A stretch of DNA of 64,000 nt from Qipengyuania gaetbuli. Lineage in GTDB: Bacteria > Pseudomonadota > Alphaproteobacteria > Sphingomonadales > Sphingomonadaceae. Below the pieces are notes generated by a model, which saw nothing but the letters and a program-made list of their open reading frames with translations, was not told where the DNA came from and did not search any database. Positions 26,678 to 36,300 of this stretch are shown one piece after another. Where the stretch lies: contig NZ_WTYF01000003.1 in NCBI RefSeq assembly GCF_009827315.1, forward strand, positions 223,501 through 287,500. Reading direction: 5' to 3'. Numbering within the stretch: the stretch's first letter is position 1; every line of letters begins with the position of its first letter. The position numbers and the translations under genes are program-made.

Positions 26678-28051
26678 TTGCACAGGCGCGCTCCATTATC
26701 GGTTTCGCATCACGGCCTGCTGGTCGCCGGCTTCCTTGCCTGGGCCATGGTGCTGGGTGGGGGCGGATCGCCCAGTCCCAAGGCCGAAATCATCGTCCAG
26801 ATCGGTTTCGTCGGGGCCGCTATCGCCTGGCTGTGGTGGGCGCGACGCGGCGAAAGTGCTCCTGCCGGGCAGGTACCCCGGCAATTGGTGGTCCTCGGCT
26901 GCGCGCTGCTCGCAGTCCCTCTTGTCCAGCTCGTGCCGCTGCCGCCTGCGATCTGGCAGGCGCTGCCGGGCCGGGAGCTTGAAGCCGCCTCGCTGGCGCT
27001 GGTCGGGGCGCAGGACAGCTGGCGACCGCTGACCATCAGCGCACCGCGCACGCTGGCAGGGCTGCTGGCGCTGGTCCCTGCCGTTGGCCTCATGTGGGCG
27101 ACCGCAACGCTCGGCTCGCGGGACCGCCGGGCCGTGGTGCTGACAATCGCGCTCGTCGCCATCGCAAGCGCTGTACTCGGCGCGCTGCAACTGGCGGGAA
27201 GCGAGGGGGCTTTCCAGCTCTACGAGAAGAGCCATCGCGGGTGGCTGACGGGCTTCCATTCCAATCGCAATGCAGCCGTGGACGTGCTGCTCATCGGATC
27301 GCTGGCGCTGAGCGCGTGGTTTGCCGGCAAAGCGATGCCGCCTGCCATCGCGCGCCGCCGTGTGCCTGTACTGCTGGCGGGGCAGGCCGTCCTGCTTCTG
27401 GCCGCAGTGCTGACGGGCTCGCGTGCAGGGATCCTGCTGATCCTGCCGGTGCTGGCGCTCAACTCCGCCATCCTTGCGCCGGTGGGGATGGGCAGTGCCC
27501 CTAAGTGGGCTGCACGGGGCGCTGCGGGTATCGTCCTGCTCTTGCTGGCCCTCCCGCTCGTTCTGGCAGGCAACCAGCGGCTGGCAGGCGTTGCATCGCG
27601 CTTCGACGTCACGAGCGATGCACGGCTACTGGTCTGGCGCGATACGTTGGCCGCCATCGAGGCCTATTTCCCCATCGGTAGCGGCGTGGGGACCTTTCCG
27701 GTGGCTTTCACGCCTTACGAGAGTTTCGAGAGCTTCGCGCCACCCTCGATCAACCGGGCACACAACGATTATCTCGAACTTCTGCTCGAGATGGGCATAG
27801 TCGCTCCCGTCCTGCTCGTGCTTGGTGCCGTTCTGCTGGTCTCGCTGGTCCGCATGGCCCTGCGCGAGCCGCCCGAAGAGCGCACTCCACAGTTCTTTGC
27901 CCTTGGCGTGCTTGGCGTCATTGCGCTGCATTCCCTCGTGGATTACCCCTTGCGAAACATGGCGATCGCCTGCCTTGCAGGGGTGGCGGCCGGGCTCCTT
28001 GGCCCAGTCAGGCCGCCCTTCCGGGCCCGACGGGAAACGGAACAGGATTGA
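26678..28051 (+). CDS. O-antigen ligase/Wzy-type polymerase family membrane protein
   Basis: The 457-residue protein has about eleven hydrophobic segments and a large periplasmic loop. Members of this family (PF04932) ligate or polymerise surface glycans; ARSELL-like features such as SRAGILLILP and HNDYLELLLEMG match. The start is TTG at 26678, chosen because GGGGAGGGG lies 4 bases before it and no nearby ATG fits; use of TTG is uncommon here. It is the first gene of an exopolysaccharide export operon, so a polymerase (Wzy-like) role is as likely as a ligase role. Confidence 0.88.
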   Translation: MHRRAPLSVSHHGLLVAGFLAWAMVLGGGGSPSPKAEIIVQIGFVGAAIAWLWWARRGESAPAGQVPRQLVVLGCALLAVPLVQLVPLPPAIWQALPGRELEAASLALVGAQDSWRPLTISAPRTLAGLLALVPAVGLMWATATLGSRDRRAVVLTIALVAIASAVLGALQLAGSEGAFQLYEKSHRGWLTGFHSNRNAAVDVLLIGSLALSAWFAGKAMPPAIARRRVPVLLAGQAVLLLAAVLTGSRAGILLILPVLALNSAILAPVGMGSAPKWAARGAAGIVLLLLALPLVLAGNQRLAGVASRFDVTSDARLLVWRDTLAAIEAYFPIGSGVGTFPVAFTPYESFESFAPPSINRAHNDYLELLLEMGIVAPVLLVLGAVLLVSLVRMALREPPEERTPQFFALGVLGVIALHSLVDYPLRNMAIACLAGVAAGLLGPVRPPFRARRETEQD

Positions 28052-28764
28052 TGAGACGGCTCTTGCAGACGGCAGGCGGACAGCACGCAATCGCGTTTGC
28101 CTGCGTGCTGGGCCTCACGGCCTGTCAGGCGCCGCTCGATCCGGTGGTTCCTGCCGGACAGGCCGGATACGATGCGGTGGCAGTCGAACCCGCCGCGACC
28201 CTGCCGAGCCGCTACACCCTTTCGCCCGGCGATGTGGTGTCGGTTCGGGTCTTCGATGAACCCGAACTCTCGGTGGAAGAGGTCGCGCTCGACAATGCGG
28301 GCAATGTGACGCTGCCGTTGGTGGGAGAGGTTCGGGCGGTAGGCCTTAGCGCCGCCGAACTCGCTGCCGCGGTGGAGGCCGCCTACGCGACCAATTACCT
28401 GCGCGATCCCCGCGTCACTGTCCTTGTCAAGCAGGGGCGAGGCCGCACCATTGCCGTTGAAGGCGAGGTCGAGCAGCCCGGCGTCTTCCCTTATGCAGAG
28501 GGGCAGACTCTGCTGTCGGCCCTGGCCCTTGCGCGTAGCCCGACGGAAACAGCCAAGCTCGACGAGGTGATGATTTTCCGCACCGTCGACGGGCAGCGGC
28601 AGGCAGGCCGCTTCGACCTGCGGGCCATCCGCGGCGGCCGGATGCCCGACGTTGCGCTCGTCCCCGGCGATGTCGTGGTGGTCGGATATTCCAGCATCCG
28701 CGGCGCGTGGCAGGATGTCCTGCGCGCCTTGCCCGTATTCGGCATCTTCAGGCCCATCGGATGA
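28051..28764 (+). CDS. Polysaccharide export lipoprotein (Wza-like outer-membrane channel)
   Basis: The 237-residue protein has a lipoprotein signal (lipobox LTAC at about residues 22-25). A polysaccharide biosynthesis/export domain (YTLSPGDVVSVRVFDEPELS) and SLBB-type repeats (VEGEVEQPGVFPYAEGQ) follow. It would form the outer-membrane exit channel. The ATG at 28051 overlaps the upstream stop (TGATG); a TTG directly before it is a less likely start. Confidence 0.94.
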   Translation: MRRLLQTAGGQHAIAFACVLGLTACQAPLDPVVPAGQAGYDAVAVEPAATLPSRYTLSPGDVVSVRVFDEPELSVEEVALDNAGNVTLPLVGEVRAVGLSAAELAAAVEAAYATNYLRDPRVTVLVKQGRGRTIAVEGEVEQPGVFPYAEGQTLLSALALARSPTETAKLDEVMIFRTVDGQRQAGRFDLRAIRGGRMPDVALVPGDVVVVGYSSIRGAWQDVLRALPVFGIFRPIG

Positions 28765-30971
28765 CCGAACAGACGCTTCCTGCCATGCCCACCGTGCGTG
28801 ACCGCTATGCGGCCGCCTATGCCGCATCGGGCGAAAACGGCATCAGCGCCGCGATCCGCGCGGTGCTGGGCGCGATCCGCCGGTACGCCTGGATGGCGGT
28901 GGGCATCGTTGGTGCGGCCATCGCTCTGGCGCTGGTGGTCACCATGCTCGACACGCCGCGCTTCACCGCGACGTCCAGCGTCCAGATCAACGACCAGAGC
29001 GACGAAGTGCTGGGCGGCGAATTCGAAACCCAGATCGCCCCGCCGTCCGACTGGGACATCGACCGCTTCCTCAACACGCAGCTCGACGTTCTGCGCAGCC
29101 GCGCATTGGCGGAGCGGGTGGCCGACGGCCTCGACCTTGCCAATGACGAGCGATTCTTCGGCGCGATGGAAGTCGCGCCGCAGTCCGTGCCGACGGAAGA
29201 GCGCGAGAAGCGCAAGCTGGCGATCGACCTGCTGCAGGACAACACGGCGGTCGAACTGCGCCGGTCGACGCGCATCGCGCTGGTTGCATTCTCCAGCACC
29301 GATGCGGAAATCACGGCGCGCATCGCCAATGCCTTTGCGGAAGAATTCATCCAGCAGAACCTGCAGCGGCGGTTCGACAGTTCGGCCTACGCCCGCAATT
29401 TCGTGGCCGAGCAGCTGGAAGAAGCGCGCGCCTCGCTCGAACAGTCGGAAGCCGCGCTCAACGATTACGCGCGCCAGACGGGTCTTATCCGTACGCGCGA
29501 TGCCTTTGCGCCAACGGGGCCGGAACTGGCCGCCGGCACGGTCACATCGTCCAGCCTGCTGCAATACAACCAGGCTGCGATCCGCGCGCGCGAGGCACGC
29601 ATTGCCGCCCAGTCGCGCTGGGACGCGGTGAGGAATGCCCCGCTCCTCTCGTCGCAGCCGGTCCTGTCCAATCCGACGATCCAGGCCCTGATGACCCGCC
29701 GCGCGCAGCTTGAAAGCGAATTGCAGGTCGCGCGCGAACGCTATCTTGCAGGCCATCCCGCCACCTCGCGGCTCGAAGGCGACCTTGCCGCCGTCAATGG
29801 CCAGCTGACCCGAACCGCGAACGAGGTGCGCCAGTCGATCCGGTCCGAATACCTCGCTGCGGAAGCTGCGGAGAAGCGGCTGGAAGGGCAGGTCAGCCAG
29901 GCGCGCGGTGCCACGCTTGCCGAACAGGACCAGTCGGTGCGCTACAACGTCCTCGCGCGCGAGGCGGATACGGCCCGTTCGATCTACGATGGCCTGCTCC
30001 AGCGCTACCGCGAACTGAACGCCTCGGCGGGTATCGCCTCGAGCAACATCACCATCATCGACCGCGCCGAAGTACCCGGAGACCCGTCGTCGCCCAGCCT
30101 GCCGCGCAATCTCGCCATCGGCCTGCTGATCGGCCTTGCCCTCGCGGGTATCGCGATCTTCCTGCGCGACCAGTTGGACGATGTGATCCACACGCCCGAG
30201 GACGTGGAAGAGAAGCTCGGCCTTTCGCTGCTCGGCGTGGTGCCGCGGGCGGAAGGCCAGTCCCCGCTCGAAGCCTTGGCGGAGCCGAAATCGCCGATTG
30301 CGGAAGCCTACAACTCGATGCGCGGGGCGTTGCTCTATTCGACGCCGACCGGCCTGCCGAAGGTCATCGTGGTCACCAGTGCTCAGGCGGCCGAAGGCAA
30401 GAGCACGACCAGCTTCGCCATTGCCGCGGGCCTCGCCCGCATCGGTATTGCGCCGCTGCTGATCGATGCCGACCTTCGCCGACCTGCGCTGCACAAGCTG
30501 GTGGGCATCAGCAGTGAGCGTGGCCTGACCGACCTGCTGATCGCACAGGGCGAGCCGGGCGATGTGGCGACCCGCGTCAAGCATGGCGAGACCGAGTTCG
30601 ACCTGCTTCCGGCAGGCCCGCTGCCGCCCAGCCCGACGGAACTTCTGTCCTCCCCGCGCATGGCCCAGCTGCTCGAAAGCTTCAGCCAGCGTTACGGCGT
30701 CGTCATCGTCGACAGCCCGCCGATCCTCGGCCTTGCCGATGCGCCGATGCTCGCCGCCATCGCCGATGGCACGATCTTCGTGGTAGAGGCAGAGCGCGGG
30801 CATAGCGGCGCGCTGAAGGCTGCCCTGCGGCGCTTGCGCTCGATGGAGCCGACCATCCTCGGCGCGGCGCTGGCCAAGTTCGATCCCAGCCGCTCGGGCA
30901 ACCGGTACTCCGCCTATTACGGCTACGACTACTATTCCTACACCGACAAGGAAGGACGCGGCGCGGCATGA
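28761..30971 (+). CDS. Polysaccharide co-polymerase with tyrosine autokinase domain (Wzc-like)
   Basis: The 736-residue protein has a Wzz domain between membrane helices at about residues 43-62 and 447-465, with coiled coil in the periplasmic part. The cytoplasmic BY-kinase has Walker A at about 534-550 (SAQAAEGKSTTSF), A' LLIDADLRRPALH and B VVIVDSPPILG. The C-terminus is Tyr-rich (RYSAYYGYDYYSY), the usual autophosphorylation cluster. Phosphorylation cycles would control chain length and export of the polysaccharide. ATGA overlap with the Wza-like gene sets the start; an upstream ATG at 28707 would run inside that gene. Confidence 0.95.
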   Translation: MTEQTLPAMPTVRDRYAAAYAASGENGISAAIRAVLGAIRRYAWMAVGIVGAAIALALVVTMLDTPRFTATSSVQINDQSDEVLGGEFETQIAPPSDWDIDRFLNTQLDVLRSRALAERVADGLDLANDERFFGAMEVAPQSVPTEEREKRKLAIDLLQDNTAVELRRSTRIALVAFSSTDAEITARIANAFAEEFIQQNLQRRFDSSAYARNFVAEQLEEARASLEQSEAALNDYARQTGLIRTRDAFAPTGPELAAGTVTSSSLLQYNQAAIRAREARIAAQSRWDAVRNAPLLSSQPVLSNPTIQALMTRRAQLESELQVARERYLAGHPATSRLEGDLAAVNGQLTRTANEVRQSIRSEYLAAEAAEKRLEGQVSQARGATLAEQDQSVRYNVLAREADTARSIYDGLLQRYRELNASAGIASSNITIIDRAEVPGDPSSPSLPRNLAIGLLIGLALAGIAIFLRDQLDDVIHTPEDVEEKLGLSLLGVVPRAEGQSPLEALAEPKSPIAEAYNSMRGALLYSTPTGLPKVIVVTSAQAAEGKSTTSFAIAAGLARIGIAPLLIDADLRRPALHKLVGISSERGLTDLLIAQGEPGDVATRVKHGETEFDLLPAGPLPPSPTELLSSPRMAQLLESFSQRYGVVIVDSPPILGLADAPMLAAIADGTIFVVEAERGHSGALKAALRRLRSMEPTILGAALAKFDPSRSGNRYSAYYGYDYYSYTDKEGRGAA

Positions 30972-32101
30972 CGATGCTGCGGGGGCGCTGGCCGGCAACG
31001 CTCGGCATCGCCCTCTTCGCTGCCCTTGCGCTCTTCTCCGGCTTCGACCGGCTGAGTTCGCACCAGCCCGGCGACGAGCGCCTCGTCCCGGCACCATTCC
31101 GCGCCGATGCCGCCCGGGTGACTGCCGCACGGCACCTGGTTGCGGGGGAGCTGGACCTTGCGGCGGCCTCGGCGCGCGAGGCGATCCTCGCGGATCCTGC
31201 CGATGCGCGCGGTCCGGCCTTCCTTGGCGCGGCAGCCTATGCAAGCGGCGACGAGGCCCTGGGCGGGGAAGCGATGAAGGTCGCGGCCGCGATCAGCGCA
31301 CGCGAGCCGCTGGCGCAGGGCGCGTTCACGGCGATCGCGATGGACGAGGGCCGTGTCGCCGATGCCGCGCGCCATTTCGACATCCTCTTGAGGGTTCATC
31401 CGGAAACCCGCGTCCTCGACGGGCTGTTCGCAATCATGGAATCGCGCGAGGAAGGCAGGGCGGAACTTGCCCGGCGGCTCGGCACGCAGTCGCTCTGGAC
31501 CGATGCCTATCTGCGCGCCGAAGGGCAGGATGCGGCCGTCCTGCGCGAGCGGGCGGCATTCCTGACCCGCAATGCCGGAGCCATTCCGCTCGGCTGTGCG
31601 CGGATCGACCCGCTGGTACGCGAGCTGGCCCGACGCAATTACCGCGCCGATGCGCAGGCTCTCCAGCGGGCTCAGTGTTCCGGAGCTTCCAACGGGCAGT
31701 TGCTGGCCGATCCGGCCTTCGACAAGCTGGGCGAGGATGCGCTGTTCGGCTGGCGGCGGCACGGGTCGGGCGGTGTCCGCATCGCGGCAGTGGGCGGGGC
31801 GGTGGAACTGACCAACCGGACCAGCGTGACGCGGCTCGTCCTCTCGCAGCCGGTGGCCTTGGAAGCGGGCGAGTACCGGGCATTTGCCAGCGTCGCGGGT
31901 TCGCAGAGCGATACGCTGCTCGCCTCGCTCGATTGCGGCCAGCCCGAAAGGCCGTCTCAGGCAGGCGGTGCGCTGGCGCGTGGCCAATTGCTGCGCGCAA
32001 AGGGGTGCGAGGACGAAGTCTTCAGCATCTGGCTGCGTCCCGGTAGCGGCACCGTGACGCTGGACAATGTGCGCCTCCAGCGGGTGGGGCAAGGCGACTA
32101 G
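30968..32101 (+). CDS. Membrane-anchored TPR-like protein of the exopolysaccharide operon
   Basis: The 377-residue protein is not clearly recognised. One N-terminal hydrophobic helix (residues 9-25) is followed by Ala-rich helices with tetratricopeptide character (residues 45-140, such as AREAILADPADARGPAFLGAAAYASG). A beta-rich C-terminal region (about 240-370) contains several Cys. The C-terminal part resembles carbohydrate-binding jelly-roll folds by eye (YRAFASVAG, FSIWLRPGSGTVTLDNVRLQ). ATGA overlap ties it to the BY-kinase gene, so a role in polysaccharide assembly is inferred. Its stop overlaps the convergent glycosyltransferase stop at CTAG. Confidence 0.75.
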   Translation: MTMLRGRWPATLGIALFAALALFSGFDRLSSHQPGDERLVPAPFRADAARVTAARHLVAGELDLAAASAREAILADPADARGPAFLGAAAYASGDEALGGEAMKVAAAISAREPLAQGAFTAIAMDEGRVADAARHFDILLRVHPETRVLDGLFAIMESREEGRAELARRLGTQSLWTDAYLRAEGQDAAVLRERAAFLTRNAGAIPLGCARIDPLVRELARRNYRADAQALQRAQCSGASNGQLLADPAFDKLGEDALFGWRRHGSGGVRIAAVGGAVELTNRTSVTRLVLSQPVALEAGEYRAFASVAGSQSDTLLASLDCGQPERPSQAGGALARGQLLRAKGCEDEVFSIWLRPGSGTVTLDNVRLQRVGQGD

Positions 32102-33225
32102 AGCAGCGCAGCGTAGGCGGCCTCCCAGCGCTTCGCGACGCTGGCCTGCGAGAACGGACCCGAAGCGAGATTCCGCGCCGCAAGGGACATCGCATCCCAT
32201 TCGCTATCGGGCATGGCAAAAGCTGCGAGCAGCGCGGCGGCGATTGTGTCGCTACCGGTACCGCAGTCGATGGCCGCGCCTGCAGCAAATCCTTCGGGCA
32301 AATGGCAGGCCTCGCTCATCAGCGTGGGCACGCCTGCCGCCCATGCTTCGAGCACCGCCATCGGCAGGCCTTCGCTTTGCGAGGGAAGCACGAGGAAACG
32401 AGCGAGGTCGAGCAGCGCCGCTTTCTGCGATCCGAAGGCCGTACCCACGATCTCGATACCCGATGCGCCGCCTTGCGGCATCGCGCTTTCCAGCGCCGCT
32501 ATCCCCTCGTCGTCGCCCCATCCGGCTACCGTCAGCACTGCATCGGCGGGCAGGCGATCGCGCACCTGTAGCCATGCATCGACGAGGGCAGTCAGGTTCT
32601 TCTTGGGGTGGATCCGCCCGAGGTAGAGCGCCATCGGCGGGCGCTTGTCCATTTGCGCCCCCGACATGGGCGGGGCGGCGTTGGGCACGATATCGATCCG
32701 CGAAGCGCCGGTTTCGGCAGCGATGTCGCGGGCTTCCGCTTCGGTGAGGGCGTGGAAAGCGCTGGCCGAAGACCATGCCTCGCGCTCCCACAGGACGCGT
32801 GCTGCGTGCTTCTTCCACGCATTGCGAGAGGTGATCCACGGATCGAGCATGCCGTGCGGACTGATGACTAGCGGCTTTCCCGTTGTCCGGGCAAAGCGGC
32901 CCGCCACATGGCTGGGATACTGCCAGAGGCCATGCAGGTGGAGGAGGTCGAGCCCTGCGCCCGCCACGAGGGCGTCCAGGTCCGCCGCAAAACCCAGCGC
33001 CTGCGGTCCGCGCGGTTCGGCCAGCAGCACCTCGGCATCGCCGAAACGCCAGCGGTCCTCCTCGCTCGCTGCATCGCGCACGCCAATAACGACCGGCACC
33101 GCGCCGAGGGCGCGCAACATCTGCGCCTGCCCGATCACCGCTTCGAACACGCCGCCATTGCGGCGCGAGACCCACGAGGACAGCAGGCCGATCCGCTTGC
33201 CCGCGAGGGGGGAGAGGCTACTCAG
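32098..33225 (-). CDS. Glycosyltransferase family 4/1-like
   Basis: The 375-residue GT-B glycosyltransferase has the N-terminal strand and glycine loop KRIGLLSSWVSRRNGGVFEA, VISPHGMLDPW, a linker PPMALYLGRIHPKKN, and the donor-binding motif PSQSEGLPMAVLEAWAAGVP with the EX7E pattern. It probably adds sugars to the exopolysaccharide. The N-terminal conservation requires a start near 33225, but no ATG, GTG or TTG lies in frame there. The proposed start is CTG at 33225, overlapping the stop of the upstream hydrolase (CTGA). The first standard start codon in frame lies about 20 residues later (GTG in GGVF). Confidence 0.82.
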   Translation of the reverse strand: MSSLSPLAGKRIGLLSSWVSRRNGGVFEAVIGQAQMLRALGAVPVVIGVRDAASEEDRWRFGDAEVLLAEPRGPQALGFAADLDALVAGAGLDLLHLHGLWQYPSHVAGRFARTTGKPLVISPHGMLDPWITSRNAWKKHAARVLWEREAWSSASAFHALTEAEARDIAAETGASRIDIVPNAAPPMSGAQMDKRPPMALYLGRIHPKKNLTALVDAWLQVRDRLPADAVLTVAGWGDDEGIAALESAMPQGGASGIEIVGTAFGSQKAALLDLARFLVLPSQSEGLPMAVLEAWAAGVPTLMSEACHLPEGFAAGAAIDCGTGSDTIAAALLAAFAMPDSEWDAMSLAARNLASGPFSQASVAKRWEAAYAALL

Positions 33226-34232
33226 GCCTCCACCACTTTCTGTTCGATCGCGCCGAAGATGGAGTGGCCTTCCGCGTCGCGCATTTCGACGCGCACCGTG
33301 TCGCCCGGCTTCATGAAGGGGGTCTTGGCTTCGCCGTCCGCGATCGTTTCGATCATGCGGATTTCCGCGATGCAGCTGTAGCCGAGGCCGCCTTCTGCGA
33401 CCGGCTTGCCCGGATCGCCATCGGGGCCCTGGTTCGAGACGGTGCCTGAGCCGATGATGCTGCCTGCGCACAGGTTCCGTGTCTTGGCGGCATGGGCCAC
33501 CAGATCGGCGAGGCTGAAGGTCGCATCGACGCCCGCATTGGCACGGCCGAAGGGCTGGCCGTTGTAATCGACCATCAGCGGCAGGTGGATGACATTGCCC
33601 GACCAGGCATCGCCCAGCTCGTCCGGCGTGACGGCGACCGGCGAGAAGGCGCTGGCAGGCTTGGACTGGAAGAAGCCGAAGCCTTTGGCCAGTTCGCCCG
33701 GGATCAGGCCGCGAAGGGACACGTCGTTGACCAGCATGACCAGCTTGATGTGCCCTGCTGCTTCCTCGGACGTGACGCCCATCGGCACGTCGTCGGTGAT
33801 GACGGCGACTTCGCCTTCCATGTCGCAGCCCCACTTGGTGTCGCCAAGCGGGATATCGTCGCGCGGGGCGAGGAAGCTGTCGCTGCCGCCCTGGTACATC
33901 AGCGGGTCGTGGTAGAAGCTCTCCGGCACTTCCGCGCCGCGCGCCTTGCGGACCAGTTCGACGTGGTTGATGTAGGCCGAGCCGTCGGCCCACTGGTAGG
34001 CCCGCGGCAGCGGCGAATGCGCCTCGCGCTCGTGGAAGCGTTCGCACGGCACGACCTGGTGTTCGACATCGATGTAAAGCGCTTCGAGCCTGGGCGCGAT
34101 CTCGTCCCAATTGTCGAGCGCGGCCTGCAGCGTCGGGGCGATGTTGTCGGCGGCGCAGTAGCGCGTCAGGTCCTTGGAGACGACCACCAGCTTGCCGTCG
34201 CGGGTTCCGTCCTTGATTGTGGCGAGCTTCAT
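33222..34232 (-). CDS. Fumarylacetoacetate hydrolase family protein
   Basis: The 336-residue hydrolase shows FAH C-terminal domain features: WGCDMEGEVAVITDD (metal-binding acids), VMLVNDVSLRG, GFGFFQSKPASAFSP, and GSGTVSNQGPDGDPG. It lies 5 bases after the maleylacetoacetate isomerase gene, so it likely performs the last step of tyrosine or homogentisate breakdown, giving fumarate and acetoacetate. The length and N-terminal domain fit true fumarylacetoacetases of the bacterial type, but a related acylpyruvase role remains possible. Confidence 0.9.
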   Translation of the reverse strand: MKLATIKDGTRDGKLVVVSKDLTRYCAADNIAPTLQAALDNWDEIAPRLEALYIDVEHQVVPCERFHEREAHSPLPRAYQWADGSAYINHVELVRKARGAEVPESFYHDPLMYQGGSDSFLAPRDDIPLGDTKWGCDMEGEVAVITDDVPMGVTSEEAAGHIKLVMLVNDVSLRGLIPGELAKGFGFFQSKPASAFSPVAVTPDELGDAWSGNVIHLPLMVDYNGQPFGRANAGVDATFSLADLVAHAAKTRNLCAGSIIGSGTVSNQGPDGDPGKPVAEGGLGYSCIAEIRMIETIADGEAKTPFMKPGDTVRVEMRDAEGHSIFGAIEQKVVEA

Positions 34233-34237
34233 GTCGG

Positions 34238-34882
34238 TCAGTTCCTCTCAGGATTGTCTATCTGGTTGTCCGGATGCGCCCGCTTGAAGGCGGGCAGGGC
34301 AAGGCAGGCCTGCTCGATCCGGGTGATGTGGGGCATGGCGCCAAAGTCGAAAGCGAAGCGCTGCGCATTGTAGACCTGCGGCAACAGGCAGACCTCGAAG
34401 AAGCCGGGCCTGTCGAACAGGAAGTCGCCCGTTCCCAGCTGCGCAAGCCGCGCTTCGAGCGGTTCGAGCGTGCGGGCGAGCCAGTGGCGGTACCACACGC
34501 CGATCTCGTCCTGCGACTTGCCGTATTCATTGGCGAGGTACTTGAGCACCGGCAGGTTCAGCGGCGCGTGGAGTTCTGTGGCGATGGCATAGGCCAGTTC
34601 GCGCGCGGTGTAGCGGTCTTCGACGTCCGCCGGCAGCAGCGGGTTTTCGGGATAGGCCTCGTCCAGCCATTCGAGCTGCGCCATCGACTGCGCGCGGTCG
34701 CGCCCGTCGGCTTCGAGCAGCGGGACCGAGCCGAACGGATTGCGGCTGGTGAAGGCTTGGCCCTTCTGCTCCGAAGTCAGCAGGTTCACCGGCACGTATT
34801 CGTAATCCAGCCCCTTCAGTTCCAGCGCGATGCGCAGGCGATAGCTGGTCGACGAGCGGTAGTAGCCATGCAGCTTCATCAT
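34238..34882 (-). CDS. maiA: Maleylacetoacetate isomerase
   Basis: The 214-residue zeta-class glutathione transferase fold carries the active-site signature YYRSSTSYRLRIALELKGL at its N-terminus and the glutathione-binding FGSVPLLEAD. It isomerises maleylacetoacetate to fumarylacetoacetate. The start at 34882 (Met-Met) has GGAGAGG 7 bases upstream. It is followed directly by the FAH-family gene, making a tyrosine-catabolic pair. The homogentisate dioxygenase gene is not in the window. Confidence 0.94.
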   Translation of the reverse strand: MMKLHGYYRSSTSYRLRIALELKGLDYEYVPVNLLTSEQKGQAFTSRNPFGSVPLLEADGRDRAQSMAQLEWLDEAYPENPLLPADVEDRYTARELAYAIATELHAPLNLPVLKYLANEYGKSQDEIGVWYRHWLARTLEPLEARLAQLGTGDFLFDRPGFFEVCLLPQVYNAQRFAFDFGAMPHITRIEQACLALPAFKRAHPDNQIDNPERN

Positions 34883-34955
34883 GCGGCCTCTCCTACAGCT
34901 TGGAACAGATGGAACACGGTCCAGGCGGAAAAAGCGCCGGGCGTGCCAGAGCCTG

Positions 34956-35020
34956 CTTTTGCGCGGGTTGCTGCGGTTCTCGGCTCTCTCATGAGACCCT
35001 GATGCCACCACGCGCAAAAG
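34956..35020 (-). repeat. Long-range inverted repeat between gcdH and maiA
   Basis: Ten-base arms CTTTTGCGCG (34956-34965) and CGCGCAAAAG (35011-35020) are separated by 45 bases, in the 150-base gap between the two minus-strand genes. No U-tract follows. It may be a weak terminator, a protein site pair or chance. Confidence 0.35.
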
Positions 35021-35032
35021 TAGGAAAGGGGA

Positions 35033-36229
35033 TCAGAACGCGGCGATCCCGGTGATGGCTCGACCGAGGATCAGCGCATGGACGTCATGCGTGCCTTCGT
35101 AGGTGTTGACCGTTTCCAGGTTCACCATGTGACGGATCACCTGGTATTCTTCGGAAATGCCGTTGCCGCCGTGCATGTCGCGGGCCTTGCGCGCGATATC
35201 CAGCGCCTTGCCGACATTGTTGCGCTTCACGATCGAGATCATGTCGGGCGAGAATTTGCCTTCGTCCATCAGGCGGCCGACGCGCAAGGATCCCTGCAGG
35301 CCGAGCGAGATTTCGGTCATCATGTCGGCAAGCTTCAGCTGGTAGAGCTGCTTCGATGCCAGCGGCACGCCGAACTGGTGACGGTCGAGGCCGTACTGGC
35401 GCGCGGCGTGCATGCAGAATTCCGCTGCCCCCAGCGCGCCCCAGCTGATGCCGTAACGCGCGCGGTTGAGGCAGCCGAAGGGACCTTTGAGGCCCTGCAC
35501 TTCGGGCAGCAGCGCGTCCGCACCCACCTTGACCTCGTCCATGACGATCATGCCGGTGGTCGAGGCGCGCAGCGACAGCTTGCCCTTGATCTTGGGAGCG
35601 GAAAGCCCCTCCATTCCCTTTTCGAGGATGAAGCCGCGGATGCCACCGCCGTGCGCCTCGCTCTTCGCCCAGACGACGAAGACGTCGGCGAAGGGGGCGT
35701 TGGAAATCCAGGTCTTGGAACCGGAGATCTTGTAGCCGTCGCCATCCTTCTTCGCGACGGTCTTCATGCCGGCCGGGTCGGAGCCCGCGTCGGGTTCGGT
35801 CAGGCCGAAGCAGCCGATCAGTTCGCCGCTGGCGAGGCCGGGCAGGTATTTGCGCTTCTGTTCTTCCGAACCATAGGCGTGAATCGGATACATCACGAGG
35901 CTGGACTGGACCGAAGCCATCGAGCGGTAGCCGCTGTCGACGCGCTCGATTTCGCGCGCGATGAGGCCGTAGGCGACATAGCTGGCACCTGCGCCGCCGT
36001 ATTCCTCGGGCACGGTCGCACCCAGCAGGCCGGCCTGGCCCATCAGCGGGAAGAGTTCGGGCGCGTCCATTTCCTCGCGATAGGCGTCGGTGACGCGCGG
36101 CTGCAGTTCGCCCTGTGCAAAGGCATTGGCTGCATCGCGGATCATCCGCTCTTCCTCGGTCAGCTGGTCGTCGAGGTTGAACGGGTCTTCCCAGTCGAAG
36201 GGCACCATCCCGCTGTTAGGGCCGGCCAT
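35033..36229 (-). CDS. gcdH: Glutaryl-CoA dehydrogenase
   Basis: The 398-residue acyl-CoA dehydrogenase has [14 protein letters not shown] and [20 protein letters not shown], characteristic of glutaryl-CoA dehydrogenases. The catalytic Glu is in [22 protein letters not shown]. It oxidises and decarboxylates glutaryl-CoA from lysine or tryptophan breakdown to crotonyl-CoA. The start at 36229 is fixed by AAAGGAG upstream; longer in-frame extensions lack homology. Confidence 0.95.
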   Translation of the reverse strand: MAGPNSGMVPFDWEDPFNLDDQLTEEERMIRDAANAFAQGELQPRVTDAYREEMDAPELFPLMGQAGLLGATVPEEYGGAGASYVAYGLIAREIERVDSGYRSMASVQSSLVMYPIHAYGSEEQKRKYLPGLASGELIGCFGLTEPDAGSDPAGMKTVAKKDGDGYKISGSKTWISNAPFADVFVVWAKSEAHGGGIRGFILEKGMEGLSAPKIKGKLSLRASTTGMIVMDEVKVGADALLPEVQGLKGPFGCLNRARYGISWGALGAAEFCMHAARQYGLDRHQFGVPLASKQLYQLKLADMMTEISLGLQGSLRVGRLMDEGKFSPDMISIVKRNNVGKALDIARKARDMHGGNGISEEYQVIRHMVNLETVNTYEGTHDVHALILGRAITGIAAF

Positions 36230-36300
36230 ATAGTCTCCTTTGTTACGGGTCGGGCACTGGCACCAAGCGCGGCGCGGTGCAAGGCCGGACAAGCGCCCTT

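Noticed and set aside
28491..31244. 917-codon open frame opposite the Wza/BY-kinase genes
   Set aside because: Low-complexity Arg/Ala-rich translation without domains; the plus strand carries clear Wza-like and BY-kinase genes.
34956..35020. Inverted repeat as an intrinsic terminator of gcdH
   Set aside because: The loop is 45 bases and no U-tract follows, so intrinsic termination is unlikely; kept only as a low-confidence repeat.
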